Shown piece after piece: positions 17,164 to 25,145 of a stretch of 64,000 nucleotides of DNA. Both the position numbers and the translations under genes were made by a program. The notes below the pieces were generated by a model that saw only the letters and a program-made list of their open reading frames with translations, searched no databases and had not been told where the DNA came from. Each line of letters begins with the position of its first letter. The first letter of the stretch is position 1. Source of the stretch: an uncultured Pantoea sp. (lineage in GTDB: Bacteria; Pseudomonadota; Gammaproteobacteria; Enterobacterales; Enterobacteriaceae); the NCBI GenBank assembly GCA_913778495.1, contig CAJYVD010000013.1, positions 1 to 64,000 of the forward strand, given 5' to 3'.

Positions 17164-18330
17164 TTACCCTTTCATTCGGCATAGCGCCGCTGCGCCAGCC
17201 TCAAGCGTTGCATCATCTTTAGCAAAAGACAGGCGAATTAATTTGTTATCGGTGCCGTCCATGTAAAACGCTGACAGCGGAATCGTGGCGACGCCGTAGT
17301 CAACGATCAAACGTTTTACCATTTCACTGTCGGGTTCGTCACTGAAATGTCCGTAGCTGGCCAACATAAAAAACGATCCTGCGCTTGGCAGCAGCGTAAA
17401 CGGGCTATCCTGCAGCAGATGCGCGAGACGGTCGCGCTTCTGCTGGTAGAGGGGCGCGAGCTGCAAATAGTGATCCGGCGTCTGAAGATAACGTGCAAAG
17501 GCCACCTGCATCGGCGTATCGGCGGCGTACATCATGAATTGATGGACTTTGACAATCTCATTCATCAGCGCGGCGGGCGCCAGCGCATAGCCGACGCGCC
17601 AGCCGGTGACGTGAAAGGTTTTGCCGAATGAGGAGACAATCACGCTGCGCTGCGCCAGTTCGGGATGCGTTGCCATGCCGCAGTGCGCGCGCCCGTCAAA
17701 CAGAATATGTTCATAGACTTCGTCTGACAGCACCACGATATCGGTATCACGCGTGAGCTGCGCCAGCGCGTCAAGATCGGCTGGGGACAGGACCTGAGCG
17801 CTGGGGTTGTGCGGCGTATTAATAATGATCATGCGCGTCCGCGGCGTGATCGCCGCGCGCAGCGCATCCCAGTTAATGGCGAAGTCAGGCACCTGTAACT
17901 TCAGGCCAATCGGCGTAGCGCCTTGCAGCCGCACCACCGGCGCATAGCTGTCAAAGGCGGGCTCGAAGAAAATCACCTCGTCACCAGGATGCACCAACGC
18001 TGAAATCGCCATGTACAGCCCCTGGCTGGCGCTGCCGGTGATCAGCACTTCGTTGGCCGGATCGTACGCTTGCCCATAGAGCTGTTGTACCTTGTGCGCC
18101 AGCGCTTCACGTAACGCAGGCAGGCCCAGCATCGGCGCATACTGGTTATGCCCCGCGCGCATCGCCTCGCTTACCAGTTCAACCAGCTGCGGATCGCAGG
18201 GAAAATTGGGCGCGCCCTGCGACAGGTTAATGGCGCGGTGCTGCGCGGAGAGCTGGCCGATGACGCTAAAGATGGTGGTGCCGACATCGGGCAGTTTGGA
18301 AGCGTGAGAAACGGCACTGTTCAGCGTCAT
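17164..18330 (-). CDS. PLP-dependent aminotransferase, YbdL-like
   Basis: Class I/II aminotransferase, 388 residues, similar to E. coli YbdL, a methionine/aromatic-preferring transaminase. It shares SKLPDVGTTIF, INLSQGAPNF, NQYAPMLGLPALREA, NTPHNPSAQV and the PLP lysine K237 in SSFGKTFHVTGWRVGY. The start at 18330 has GAGG 5 bases upstream. It is first of an apparent two-gene operon with the amino-acid binding protein, suggesting use of an imported amino acid as nitrogen source. The divergent LysR gene at 18455 is the likely regulator. Confidence 0.88.
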   Translation of the reverse strand: MTLNSAVSHASKLPDVGTTIFSVIGQLSAQHRAINLSQGAPNFPCDPQLVELVSEAMRAGHNQYAPMLGLPALREALAHKVQQLYGQAYDPANEVLITGSASQGLYMAISALVHPGDEVIFFEPAFDSYAPVVRLQGATPIGLKLQVPDFAINWDALRAAITPRTRMIIINTPHNPSAQVLSPADLDALAQLTRDTDIVVLSDEVYEHILFDGRAHCGMATHPELAQRSVIVSSFGKTFHVTGWRVGYALAPAALMNEIVKVHQFMMYAADTPMQVAFARYLQTPDHYLQLAPLYQQKRDRLAHLLQDSPFTLLPSAGSFFMLASYGHFSDEPDSEMVKRLIVDYGVATIPLSAFYMDGTDNKLIRLSFAKDDATLEAGAAALCRMKG

Positions 18331-18454
18331 AGGGGCCTCGCCTGGGGATAATCAAGAACGAAAAAGAGATCGCTATTCAAGGCGGTGCGGCTTGAGGCGA
18401 CAAGCGAAATATCGTCATAATAGCCATGATAAAATCTCATAGCTTGAGGCTGTT

Positions 18455-19294
18455 ATGTCCCACGCACTGCCCCTGAATGCCCTGCATACGTTTGTTGTCA
18501 CCGCTCGCCACCTGAATCTGACTCACGCGGCCCGCGAATTGTGCCTTACCCAAGGGGCCGTAAGCCGTAAAATCGCCGCGCTGGAGCAGTGGCTGGGCTT
18601 CGCGGTGTTTGAGCGTCACGCGCGCGGTTTGCGCCTCACCGAGCGCGGCGCCGCCCTGCTGCCTGGGCTGCAGCAAGGATTCAACACGTTGAGTCACGCC
18701 ACAGAACACGCGCGCGGCAGCCACATGTCCCTGCGACTGAAGGCCCCGACCTGCGCCATGCGGTGGCTGGTGCCGCGTCTTGTCGCGCTTGAGCAGCAAC
18801 ATCCGGAGCTGCACGTGGCGCTGACCACGACGCTCGAGCACCACACGCAGCTGGAGAATTTTGACGCCGCCATTGTTTACGGCCCGCCGCCTGCCGGCGC
18901 CATTCGGCTGTTTGAGGAGCGCTTGACGCCGGTACTCAGCGGCCACATGCCTCCGCCGCACACGCCAGACGATTTAGTGAAGTACACCTTTTTGCATCCC
19001 ACTCAGGATAAACATGATTGGCAGCGCTGGCTGACGCAACAGCGCACCACGGTGCCGATGGCGCGTAATCAGCATTTTGCCACCATGGACTTAGCCATCA
19101 GCGCGGCCATTCAGGGCTTTGGCGTCACGGTGGCGGATGTGACGCTGGTGCAGCACGATGTCGCCAGCGGCCACCTGGTGGCCCCGTTTGCCGAAACCGT
19201 GGCAACCGGGGCGGCCTACAGTTTACTGCGGCGCGAGGGAGAGGAGGCGCCACCGTTCCTGGCGGAACTGGTGGCGTGGCTGAGCCAGCCTTAG
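18455..19294 (+). CDS. LysR-family regulator, GcvA-like
   Basis: The 279-residue product has an N-terminal winged helix with LNALHTFVVTARHLNLTHAA and LTQGAVSRKIAALEQWLG, typical of the GcvA/AmpR branch, and a shortened effector domain. GAGG lies 5 bases before the ATG. It is divergent from the aminotransferase/binding-protein operon (124-base gap), its likely target. The stop overlaps the convergent chemoreceptor by 4 bases. Confidence 0.9.
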   Translation: MSHALPLNALHTFVVTARHLNLTHAARELCLTQGAVSRKIAALEQWLGFAVFERHARGLRLTERGAALLPGLQQGFNTLSHATEHARGSHMSLRLKAPTCAMRWLVPRLVALEQQHPELHVALTTTLEHHTQLENFDAAIVYGPPPAGAIRLFEERLTPVLSGHMPPPHTPDDLVKYTFLHPTQDKHDWQRWLTQQRTTVPMARNQHFATMDLAISAAIQGFGVTVADVTLVQHDVASGHLVAPFAETVATGAAYSLLRREGEEAPPFLAELVAWLSQP

Positions 19295-20970
19295 AAAGAG
19301 ACCCAGTCGTCCGGGCCGCGGGGTTTAGCCTGACCGGCTGCCGCACCTGACAGCGCCGGACGCAGCAGCGGCTGCGCGCTGGCGACCGGGGCGGCCTGGG
19401 CAACCGCAGGCGCGCTGTCTGAGAGGCGGAACTTCGACACCGAAGCCTGCAGCGCCTCGGTCTGACGCTCCAGCGCACTGGCTGCGGCTGACACCTGCTC
19501 CACCAGCGAGGCGTTCTGCTGCGTTACGCTGTCCATTTCGGTGACGGCGGTGCCGACCTGAGAAATGCCTTTGCTTTGTTCCTCCGACGCGGCGGCAATC
19601 TGCTTCATGATCTCATTCACATCCCCTACGGATTTGAGAATGTTTTGCATGGTGTCGCCTGCGCTGCTCACCAGCGCCGAGCCTTTGTCTACGCGCTGCA
19701 CGGAGTCATTGATCAGCGTGGCGATCTCTTTCGCCGCCCCGGCGCTGCGCTGCGCCAGGTTGCGCACTTCGCTCGCCACCACGGCAAAGCCGCGGCCCTG
19801 CTCACCGGCGCGCGCGGCCTCAACCGCCGCGTTGAGCGCGAGGATGTTGGTCTGGAAAGCAATGCTGTTGATGACGTTGGTGATCTCAGCAATTTTCTTG
19901 GAGCTGCCGGCAATCCCTTCCATGGTGGTCACCACTTCACCCACCAAGTGGCCACCCTGTTGGGCAGTGCCGGTGGCGGTTTCCGCCAGCTGGCTCGCCT
20001 GACGGGCGTTATCGGCGTTAAATTTCACCGTGGCGGTCAGCTGCTCCATGCTGGCGGCGGTTTGCTCCAGCGCGGCCGCCTGCTCTTCGGTACGCGAGGA
20101 GAGATCGTTATTGCCCGCAGAAATTTCCGCCGCGCCGCGATAAATATTCTCTGTTCCGCTGCGGATAGCGCTCACGGCCTCGCGCAGGCTGTCCTGCATG
20201 GCACGCAGCAGTGGCACCAGCTTGCCAACGCAGTTGCGTCCCATCTCTTCTACCGGCTGGCTGAGATCGCCCTGCGCAATAACCGTGAAGTGGTTGCGAA
20301 TACGCTCCAGCGGTTTCACCAGCAGCGCCACCAGGTAGCGATCGGTAAACAGCAGGATCAACAGCCCCATCACCACCGCCGCCACGATAATCACTTTCGT
20401 GACGCGCGTAAGCTTATCGACGCTCACGCGGGTTTCATCCAGCTTGATGGCGGCGGACTTGTTGAAGGCTTCAGCGCTGGCACCGAAAGTGCGGCTCAGC
20501 GCGGGGGTCACGTTGTTGGCTTGCGCGCGGTAAGCGTCAAGCGTGCCCTGCTGCGCCAGCGACACCTGCGGCGCGATGCCTTCATCCAGCAGTTTTTGCC
20601 AGTTGCCGATCACGCTGTTGACGGTTTCCGCGTCCATTGGGCCCGGTGCCACCGCCTTAAACTTCTCCAGCTGGATTTTCATTCCTTCCAGCGCCTGCTG
20701 CACCGGTGCGAACGCGTCGGCGCTGACATTGCCGCCCGCGGCCCGGCTTTCCATGACGCGAGACAGACGCGTAACCACACGGAAATATTGATCGTTACCT
20801 TTACTGAGAATCGTCATCTGATTAACCAGCTGACGATCGATTTCATTGCCCTCGCCCAGCGCATTGAGCGAATGCACGCTATAGAGGCCAACACATGACC
20901 ACAGCAGGCAAAACAGCCCAAGAATGGTCAGCAGCACAGCGCGGATTGTAAAATTCTTTAAAATACCCAT
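19291..20970 (-). CDS. Methyl-accepting chemotaxis protein
   Basis: Transmembrane chemoreceptor, 559 residues. TM1 spans about 9-31 and TM2 about 191-209, enclosing a periplasmic four-helix sensor of about 160 residues. A HAMP domain (LVKPLERIRNHFTVIAQGDL) and a long cytoplasmic coiled coil follow, with hairpin tip EITNVINSIAFQTNILALN and AARAGEQGRGFAVVASEVR. It ends DDWVSF, a variant of the NWETF pentapeptide that tethers CheR/CheB. The ligand is unknown. The start was placed at MGILKNF (AAGG 8 bases upstream) rather than 46 codons earlier, because a sigma-28 promoter lies inside that extension. Confidence 0.93.
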   Translation of the reverse strand: MGILKNFTIRAVLLTILGLFCLLWSCVGLYSVHSLNALGEGNEIDRQLVNQMTILSKGNDQYFRVVTRLSRVMESRAAGGNVSADAFAPVQQALEGMKIQLEKFKAVAPGPMDAETVNSVIGNWQKLLDEGIAPQVSLAQQGTLDAYRAQANNVTPALSRTFGASAEAFNKSAAIKLDETRVSVDKLTRVTKVIIVAAVVMGLLILLFTDRYLVALLVKPLERIRNHFTVIAQGDLSQPVEEMGRNCVGKLVPLLRAMQDSLREAVSAIRSGTENIYRGAAEISAGNNDLSSRTEEQAAALEQTAASMEQLTATVKFNADNARQASQLAETATGTAQQGGHLVGEVVTTMEGIAGSSKKIAEITNVINSIAFQTNILALNAAVEAARAGEQGRGFAVVASEVRNLAQRSAGAAKEIATLINDSVQRVDKGSALVSSAGDTMQNILKSVGDVNEIMKQIAAASEEQSKGISQVGTAVTEMDSVTQQNASLVEQVSAAASALERQTEALQASVSKFRLSDSAPAVAQAAPVASAQPLLRPALSGAAAGQAKPRGPDDWVSF

Positions 20971-20995
20971 ACATGATCCCTTGGTGTTGAACGCG

Positions 20996-21026
20996 AAGGA
21001 AGCCCAACACGGTATTGGGCTTCCTT
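20996..21026. promoter_or_regulatory. 12-bp palindrome at the chemoreceptor transcription start
   Basis: AAGGAAGCCCAA (20996-21007), loop CACGGTA, TTGGGCTTCCTT (21015-21026): perfect arms, followed on the plus strand by CTTTT. On the minus strand it lies 26-56 bases before the chemoreceptor ATG, and its upstream arm overlaps the predicted start of transcription. It could be a plus-strand terminator, a leader hairpin or an operator; the sequence does not decide. Confidence 0.6.
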
Positions 21027-21029
21027 CTT

Positions 21030-21056
21030 TTATCGGCATACCGCCAGGAAAATGTA
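21030..21056 (-). promoter_or_regulatory. Sigma-28 (FliA) promoter of the chemoreceptor gene
   Basis: Minus strand: TACATTTT (21056-21049), 11 bases, then GCCGATAA (21037-21030). The flagellar sigma-28 consensus is TAAAGTTT-N11-GCCGATAA, so this is 6/8 at -35, 8/8 at -10, with exact spacing. It places the chemoreceptor in the late flagellar regulon. Confidence 0.85.
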
Positions 21057-21160
21057 ATCGATTTGTGAAATGAAAAATTGCTTTCTTGGGGCCGTTATGC
21101 TTCGACATTACTTTTAATTATCAAGGTGTTAATTAATAATTTGCGTTACGGAATCGTTCG

Positions 21161-21182
21161 GCCTGCTTAATGATTAGCAGGC
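21161..21182 (-). terminator. Short hairpin after the carboxylesterase gene
   Basis: GCCTGCT (21161-21167) and AGCAGGC (21176-21182) form a 7-bp stem immediately beyond the esterase stop codon. There is no T-run, so this is a weak candidate terminator separating the esterase from the chemoreceptor promoter. Confidence 0.4.
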
Positions 21183-22691
21183 TTACGAAAGTTTGACGTG
21201 ATGGCGCATCATCAAGCGGAATAAGCGCAGCCGACGGCGCATTAATCGCGCGCGCAGCTGCGGTCGGGCGCCCATCGCTAAGGTCAGGTCCGCGTGTGGC
21301 CGCCAGATGGGCCAGGCGATCTCGCCGTGCAGCTGATAGCTAAATTCGCTGGCCTGCTGCGCAAAGGCGACCCACCAGGCACTGACCCCCTGCGCCACCT
21401 GGCGATCCTGCGCGGTATAAATGAAATCAGGCTGCGGTTTCATGCTATCCAGCGTATTGAATACATAGGGAATTTCATTGCCGTGGGACGCGCCATAGGG
21501 AAAGAGGTCGCGCGCCTGTTCTGAAACATAGTCAAACCAGTAACGCCACGCTGGCATGCCAATATTATGCTGCGCCTGAGCGATGATAAACGGCACCACG
21601 GTAAACGCCATATCGCGCGCCACGTTTCGTCCGAGCAGCGCGTCATCGTGAATATCGTAGATCCACTTGATCAGCTGATAGCTAAAGCGGTTTTTGCTGC
21701 GCATTTGCTGCACCACTGCGGCGGCATCCACGCCAAAATAGCTTAATACGCTGGCTTCATCGCTGTTGCTGCCGACCATAAGCGGTACGCGATGCTGCTT
21801 ACCCGCCATGAAGCAGTCAAGCATCGGCGCGGGCAGCACGGCATCGCCGCTGATGGGCACCGGGCCAGAATCAACCTGGCGCGGCAGCGAAAGGAATGCG
21901 TCTGAAGGCAGAGCGCGCAGTGCCTCCGCGCTGGCGTTGTCCGACAGACCTAAGTGCGCGGCCACCTGTTCTCCGGCGTGACGCGCGTCGTCGCGCGGTG
22001 TGTCCGGCAGACTGTACGCACTTTGCACGATCCCTTTGTGGAACAGCCCTTCGGCCAGCGGCGAGCAGCACAGCGACAGCACGCTACGCGCGCCCGAGGA
22101 TTCACCAAATAGGGTAATATTGTGGCGATCGCCGCCGAACGCCAGGATATTCCGCTGTACCCATTGCAGCGCGGCAATCTGATCCAGCAGGGCAAAATTG
22201 TTCACCACTTTGCCGTCGGCGTAGTGTGCGTCAAGCGCCGGATGGGCAAAAAAGCCCATATGGCCGAGCCGATAGTTGAGTGTCACCACCACCACGCCCT
22301 GTGCCGCCAGCGCATGACCGCTGTAAGGCGCAAGGCTGCCAGCGCCCAGCGTGAATCCGCCGCCGTGTAGCCATACCATCACCGGAAGCGGTCGATGAGG
22401 CGCGTGGTCCGGTGTCCAGACGTTGAGGTACAAACAATCTTCACTGCACGCGCCAGGATCGCCGCCGCCCGCGGCAATGCACGTTTCACGCGATTGCATG
22501 CTCGCGTTGCCCCATTGGGTGGCATCCCGCACGCCGTGCCACGGCGTTATCGCCTGCGGTGGGCGCCAGCGCAAGGCGCCGGTTGGCGGCGCGGCATAAG
22601 GAATCCCTTTAAATACCCACGCGGCTGCCTCGCGCTGCCCGCTGAGTTCACCTTCCGCGGTGACAATACGCAGACGTTGTTCATTTTTCAT
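21183..22691 (-). CDS. Type-B carboxylesterase
   Basis: Alpha/beta hydrolase of the carboxylesterase/cholinesterase family, 502 residues. It has the oxyanion block VWLHGGGFTLGAGS, nucleophile S198 in LFGESSGARS (family consensus GESAG), acid E312 in NSDEAS and histidine H403 in YGASHGNEIPYVF. EDCLYLNVWTP is the family's second signature. No signal peptide is seen, so it should act on esters in the cytoplasm; the substrate is unknown. AGGGA lies about 7 bases before the ATG. It stands alone between a LysR gene and the chemoreceptor, all on the minus strand. Confidence 0.9.
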   Translation of the reverse strand: MKNEQRLRIVTAEGELSGQREAAAWVFKGIPYAAPPTGALRWRPPQAITPWHGVRDATQWGNASMQSRETCIAAGGGDPGACSEDCLYLNVWTPDHAPHRPLPVMVWLHGGGFTLGAGSLAPYSGHALAAQGVVVVTLNYRLGHMGFFAHPALDAHYADGKVVNNFALLDQIAALQWVQRNILAFGGDRHNITLFGESSGARSVLSLCCSPLAEGLFHKGIVQSAYSLPDTPRDDARHAGEQVAAHLGLSDNASAEALRALPSDAFLSLPRQVDSGPVPISGDAVLPAPMLDCFMAGKQHRVPLMVGSNSDEASVLSYFGVDAAAVVQQMRSKNRFSYQLIKWIYDIHDDALLGRNVARDMAFTVVPFIIAQAQHNIGMPAWRYWFDYVSEQARDLFPYGASHGNEIPYVFNTLDSMKPQPDFIYTAQDRQVAQGVSAWWVAFAQQASEFSYQLHGEIAWPIWRPHADLTLAMGARPQLRARLMRRRLRLFRLMMRHHVKLS

Positions 22692-22795
22692 GTCAGGTTC
22701 CCTGCGACTTTCTGCATTTATTATTCACGGGCCTGCGGTGAAATGTCCACGCTGCGCGCGCATTTGCAGATTAAGCCGAAAGGCGGTGGGGACAT

Positions 22796-23716
22796 TCAAT
22801 CACGATCTTTCGCCAGCTGGCGCAATACCGATTTCAGCCAGTCGGTGGCCACGCTTTTACCGCTGCGGGTATGCGAATAAATCTTCACCTCAAAGGCGGG
22901 GATTGTGAACGGTAGCGCAAAAATCTGGATATTCATCGCGGAGAGCAGTTTCTCGGCGGCGAGACGGGGAATGGCCATCAGCAGATCGCTTTCCGCCACA
23001 ATAAACGGTGCACTGAGCATGGACGGCGTTTTAATGGCGATCTGCCGGGTATGCCCCATTCGCGCAAGCTGTTGATCCAGCACGCTGTGCTTTTCATTCC
23101 ACGGCGTCACCACCACGTGGCGAGCGGCGAGATAATCGTCCAGCGTCAGCTGCGTTCGGTGTGGGTTACTGATCACCACATAGTCATCCTGAAGCCAGGT
23201 GATCTCTTCCCGTTCGGGATGGGGGATCTCATCGGGCGTGCTGAACCCTAGCGCGAGATCAACTTCACCGGCCAGCAGTTCCGTCAGCGCCGGGCTGTGC
23301 GGTAGATAGCGTAACTCAAAGCGCACGCCGGGCGCTTCCTGCTGAAGTTTGTGCATCAGCGCGGGGAAAACACATAGGGCGGTGAAATCGGTTATCGCGA
23401 TCTGAAAACGTTCCGTGCTCGTGGCGGGTTCAAACGTTGCCTGCGGCTTCAGCGACTGATTGAGATACGTCAGCGCTGAGGCGACAGAGGGGGCCAGTTG
23501 CGTGGCGTAGACGCTGGGGCACATGCGATGACCTTCGCGAAAAAATAAGGGGTCATTGAGTGCGAGACGCAGGCGTGAAAGCGCATGACTCATCGCCGAG
23601 GTGCTCATTATCAGCTCATCAGCCGCCAGGCGCACAGAGCGGTGGCGGTAAATCGCGTCAAACACGGGCAGCAGATTCAAATCGAGACGCCTTAATGTTG
23701 GATGCATAATATTCAT
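22796..23716 (-). CDS. LysR-family regulator, NodD/LeuO-type branch
   Basis: The 306-residue product begins with the RRLDLNLLPVFDAIYRHRSV helix-turn-helix start and SAMSHALSRLRLALNDPLFF characteristic of the NodD/NahR/LeuO branch, followed by an effector domain. The ribosome site before 23716 is poor, and an internal ATG (MHPTLRR) three codons later is an alternative start. It is divergent from the GNAT gene and 104 bases upstream of the carboxylesterase in the same direction; either may be its target. Confidence 0.88.
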   Translation of the reverse strand: MNIMHPTLRRLDLNLLPVFDAIYRHRSVRLAADELIMSTSAMSHALSRLRLALNDPLFFREGHRMCPSVYATQLAPSVASALTYLNQSLKPQATFEPATSTERFQIAITDFTALCVFPALMHKLQQEAPGVRFELRYLPHSPALTELLAGEVDLALGFSTPDEIPHPEREEITWLQDDYVVISNPHRTQLTLDDYLAARHVVVTPWNEKHSVLDQQLARMGHTRQIAIKTPSMLSAPFIVAESDLLMAIPRLAAEKLLSAMNIQIFALPFTIPAFEVKIYSHTRSGKSVATDWLKSVLRQLAKDRD

Positions 23717-23810
23717 CGTTTACTGATTTCATTGCACTTAATTCCTCTCAACGTAACGTTTATGCTGGGCGGCATCAACATCGACAGGCTTTAGAAACCG
23801 AGGAAAACGG

Positions 23811-24287
23811 ATGAATATCACCCTTCGCCCAGCTCGCCCGCAGGACGCAACGGCTATTTACGAGATGATTTACGAACTGGCCGTCTACGAAAAGGCGCCC
23901 GAAGAAGTAGTTACCACGCCCGACGAGATCCGGGAAACGCTGTTCAACGCAAACAGCAAAACCGAAGCGGTGATGTGTGAAAGCGAAGGTAAAATCATCG
24001 GCTATGCCGTCTTTTTTACCAGTTATTCCACCTGGCTTGGGCGTAACGGTATTTATATGGAAGATTTATATATTACCCCTGATTATCGTGGCAGTGGCGC
24101 GGGGAAAGCGCTGTTAAAGCATATCGCGCAATGTGCAGTCGAACGACAGTGTGGCCGACTTGAATGGAGCGTGCTCGACTGGAACCAGCCCGCCATTGAT
24201 TTTTATTTGAGTATCGGTGCTTTACCGCAACCAGGATGGGTGCGCTATCGTCTTACCGGTGAAGCCCTGCACAAATTTGCTGAGTAA
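23811..24287 (+). CDS. GNAT N-acetyltransferase, SAT-like
   Basis: The 158-residue product is a single GNAT domain with the acetyl-CoA loop in LYITPDYRGSGAGKALLKHIA and a conserved start ITLRPARPQDATAIYEMIYELAVYE. Both blocks, and WSVLDWNQPAIDFYLSIGA, resemble the diamine (spermidine/spermine or thialysine) acetyltransferase group. A small-amine substrate is likely but unproved. It is divergent from a LysR gene. The coding sequence is followed by 244 bases with no convincing gene. Confidence 0.88.
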   Translation: MNITLRPARPQDATAIYEMIYELAVYEKAPEEVVTTPDEIRETLFNANSKTEAVMCESEGKIIGYAVFFTSYSTWLGRNGIYMEDLYITPDYRGSGAGKALLKHIAQCAVERQCGRLEWSVLDWNQPAIDFYLSIGALPQPGWVRYRLTGEALHKFAE

Positions 24288-24490
24288 ACCGTGCCGTTGC
24301 GGTTTTTGAATGCCGCCTTGCGGCCCGGCGGCGATGCGGGCGTGAACAACATAGCCTGGTCTGATCCTTCGGAAAAAGCGCGGGCTCCGCATATCGCATG
24401 CTTCTTTGGCGTTTATCCTTTAACCACTCACGCTAATGAATTCGGAAAACTCTTGCGCGGCGTGGCGGTGTAAGCGTGGCGCTGGCGAGC

Positions 24491-24496
24491 TATAAT
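24491..24496 (+). promoter_or_regulatory. Perfect -10 element of the EexN-like gene
   Basis: TATAAT stands 36 bases before the start codon of the small lipoprotein gene. No clear -35 hexamer is present at 16-18 bases. It is the only promoter-like signal I see in 24288-24531, which otherwise holds nothing recognisable. Confidence 0.5.
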
Positions 24497-24531
24497 TCCC
24501 GTTGAAATATATTCACTAAAAGGGAGATTGA

Positions 24532-24735
24532 ATGAAAACGGGACTGATTTCACTGAGCCTGCTGGGCGCTTTACTGCTAACCGGCTGCGATGCGGGGGCG
24601 AAAAGCGTTGAGTGGTATAAAGCGCATGAAAAAGAGCGCGACGCGAAAGTGGCGGAGTGCAGCAAAGATACCAAAGCGAATGACACCGATGACTGCCGCA
24701 ACGCGCGGTACGCCCAGCCCAATAAGAAGTGGTAA
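24532..24735 (+). CDS. EexN-family small lipoprotein
   Basis: The 67-residue precursor has a lipoprotein signal ending in the lipobox LLTGC (mature N-terminus C, then D). A D after the lipidated cysteine favours inner-membrane retention. The mature part SVEWYKAHEKERDAKVAEC...DDCRNARYAQ has the W-x5-E and paired-cysteine pattern of EexN, named for conjugal entry exclusion but also scattered on chromosomes. No conjugation genes are near, so an exclusion role is not implied. GGGAG precedes the ATG, and a good terminator follows. Confidence 0.8.
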   Translation: MKTGLISLSLLGALLLTGCDAGAKSVEWYKAHEKERDAKVAECSKDTKANDTDDCRNARYAQPNKKW

Positions 24736-24745
24736 AACAGACAAG

Positions 24746-24766
24746 CCGCCGCAAGGCGGTTTTTTT
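24746..24766 (+). terminator. Intrinsic terminator of the EexN-like gene
   Basis: CCGCC (24746-24750), GCAA tetraloop, GGCGG (24755-24759), then seven T residues. A classical factor-independent terminator 11 bases after the stop codon. Confidence 0.9.
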
Positions 24767-24771
24767 ATGCT

Positions 24772-25082
24772 TCATCCCGCCATGTGGTAAGCGTCTGATT
24801 TCTTAACATGCATCAATCTCTCAGGATTGAATGGGGTACGCATATTTAAGATGGCCTTAAAAACGCCAGCGTGTCGGCAGCGTCGAGATGCGCACTCAAC
24901 GCAACCTGATCCTCCCAACGTTCCGCTATCACTATTTTTCCTGTCAGCGGCTCCTGTACGGCGGCGTCATACGAAATGTTTCCAGCGCGTTGCAGGACGC
25001 TGTTTACCAAGCCATTTATTTTATCCATAAATTCAGCAAACAAAGGAGGATGGATATGAACATAACCCAAGATAATCAGCAT
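24772..25082 (-). pseudogene. ABM-domain (antibiotic biosynthesis monooxygenase-like) gene, frameshifted near its 3' end
   Basis: As read, the frame from 25082 ends at 24846 after 78 residues (MLIILGYVHIHPPLFAEFM...AERWEDQVALSAHLDAADTLAF, then LRPS). The ABM family (YgiN-like, about 100 residues) normally continues after HL..(A)F. One extra T in the TTTTT run at about 24862-24866 would give ...LAFFKAILNMRTPFNPERL... up to a stop at 24772 and a protein of about 103 residues. AAGG lies 6 bases before the ATG. So this is either a real frameshift mutant, a homopolymer base-calling error, or a naturally shortened protein. It lies 63 bases downstream of the quinone oxidoreductase and may share its transcript. 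Confidence 0.65.
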
Positions 25083-25145
25083 CTTTCACCTTCTTCTTTG
25101 GCTATTTTCAGGACACTCCTTAATGACGGAGCGCTGGCGTTAATA

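Noticed and set aside
19576-20898. A 440-residue open frame on the plus strand opposite the chemoreceptor gene
   Set aside because: Antisense shadow of a GC-rich gene: no ribosome site, no recognisable domain, and the minus strand encodes a textbook chemoreceptor.
24291-24473. A 60-residue plus-strand frame after the GNAT gene
   Set aside because: Begins with GTG without a ribosome site, has no homology I recognise, and contains no signal peptide or domain.
24532-24735. EexN-like gene as evidence for an integrated conjugative element
   Set aside because: No transfer, relaxase, integrase or direct-repeat boundary is visible nearby, and the family also occurs as ordinary chromosomal lipoproteins.
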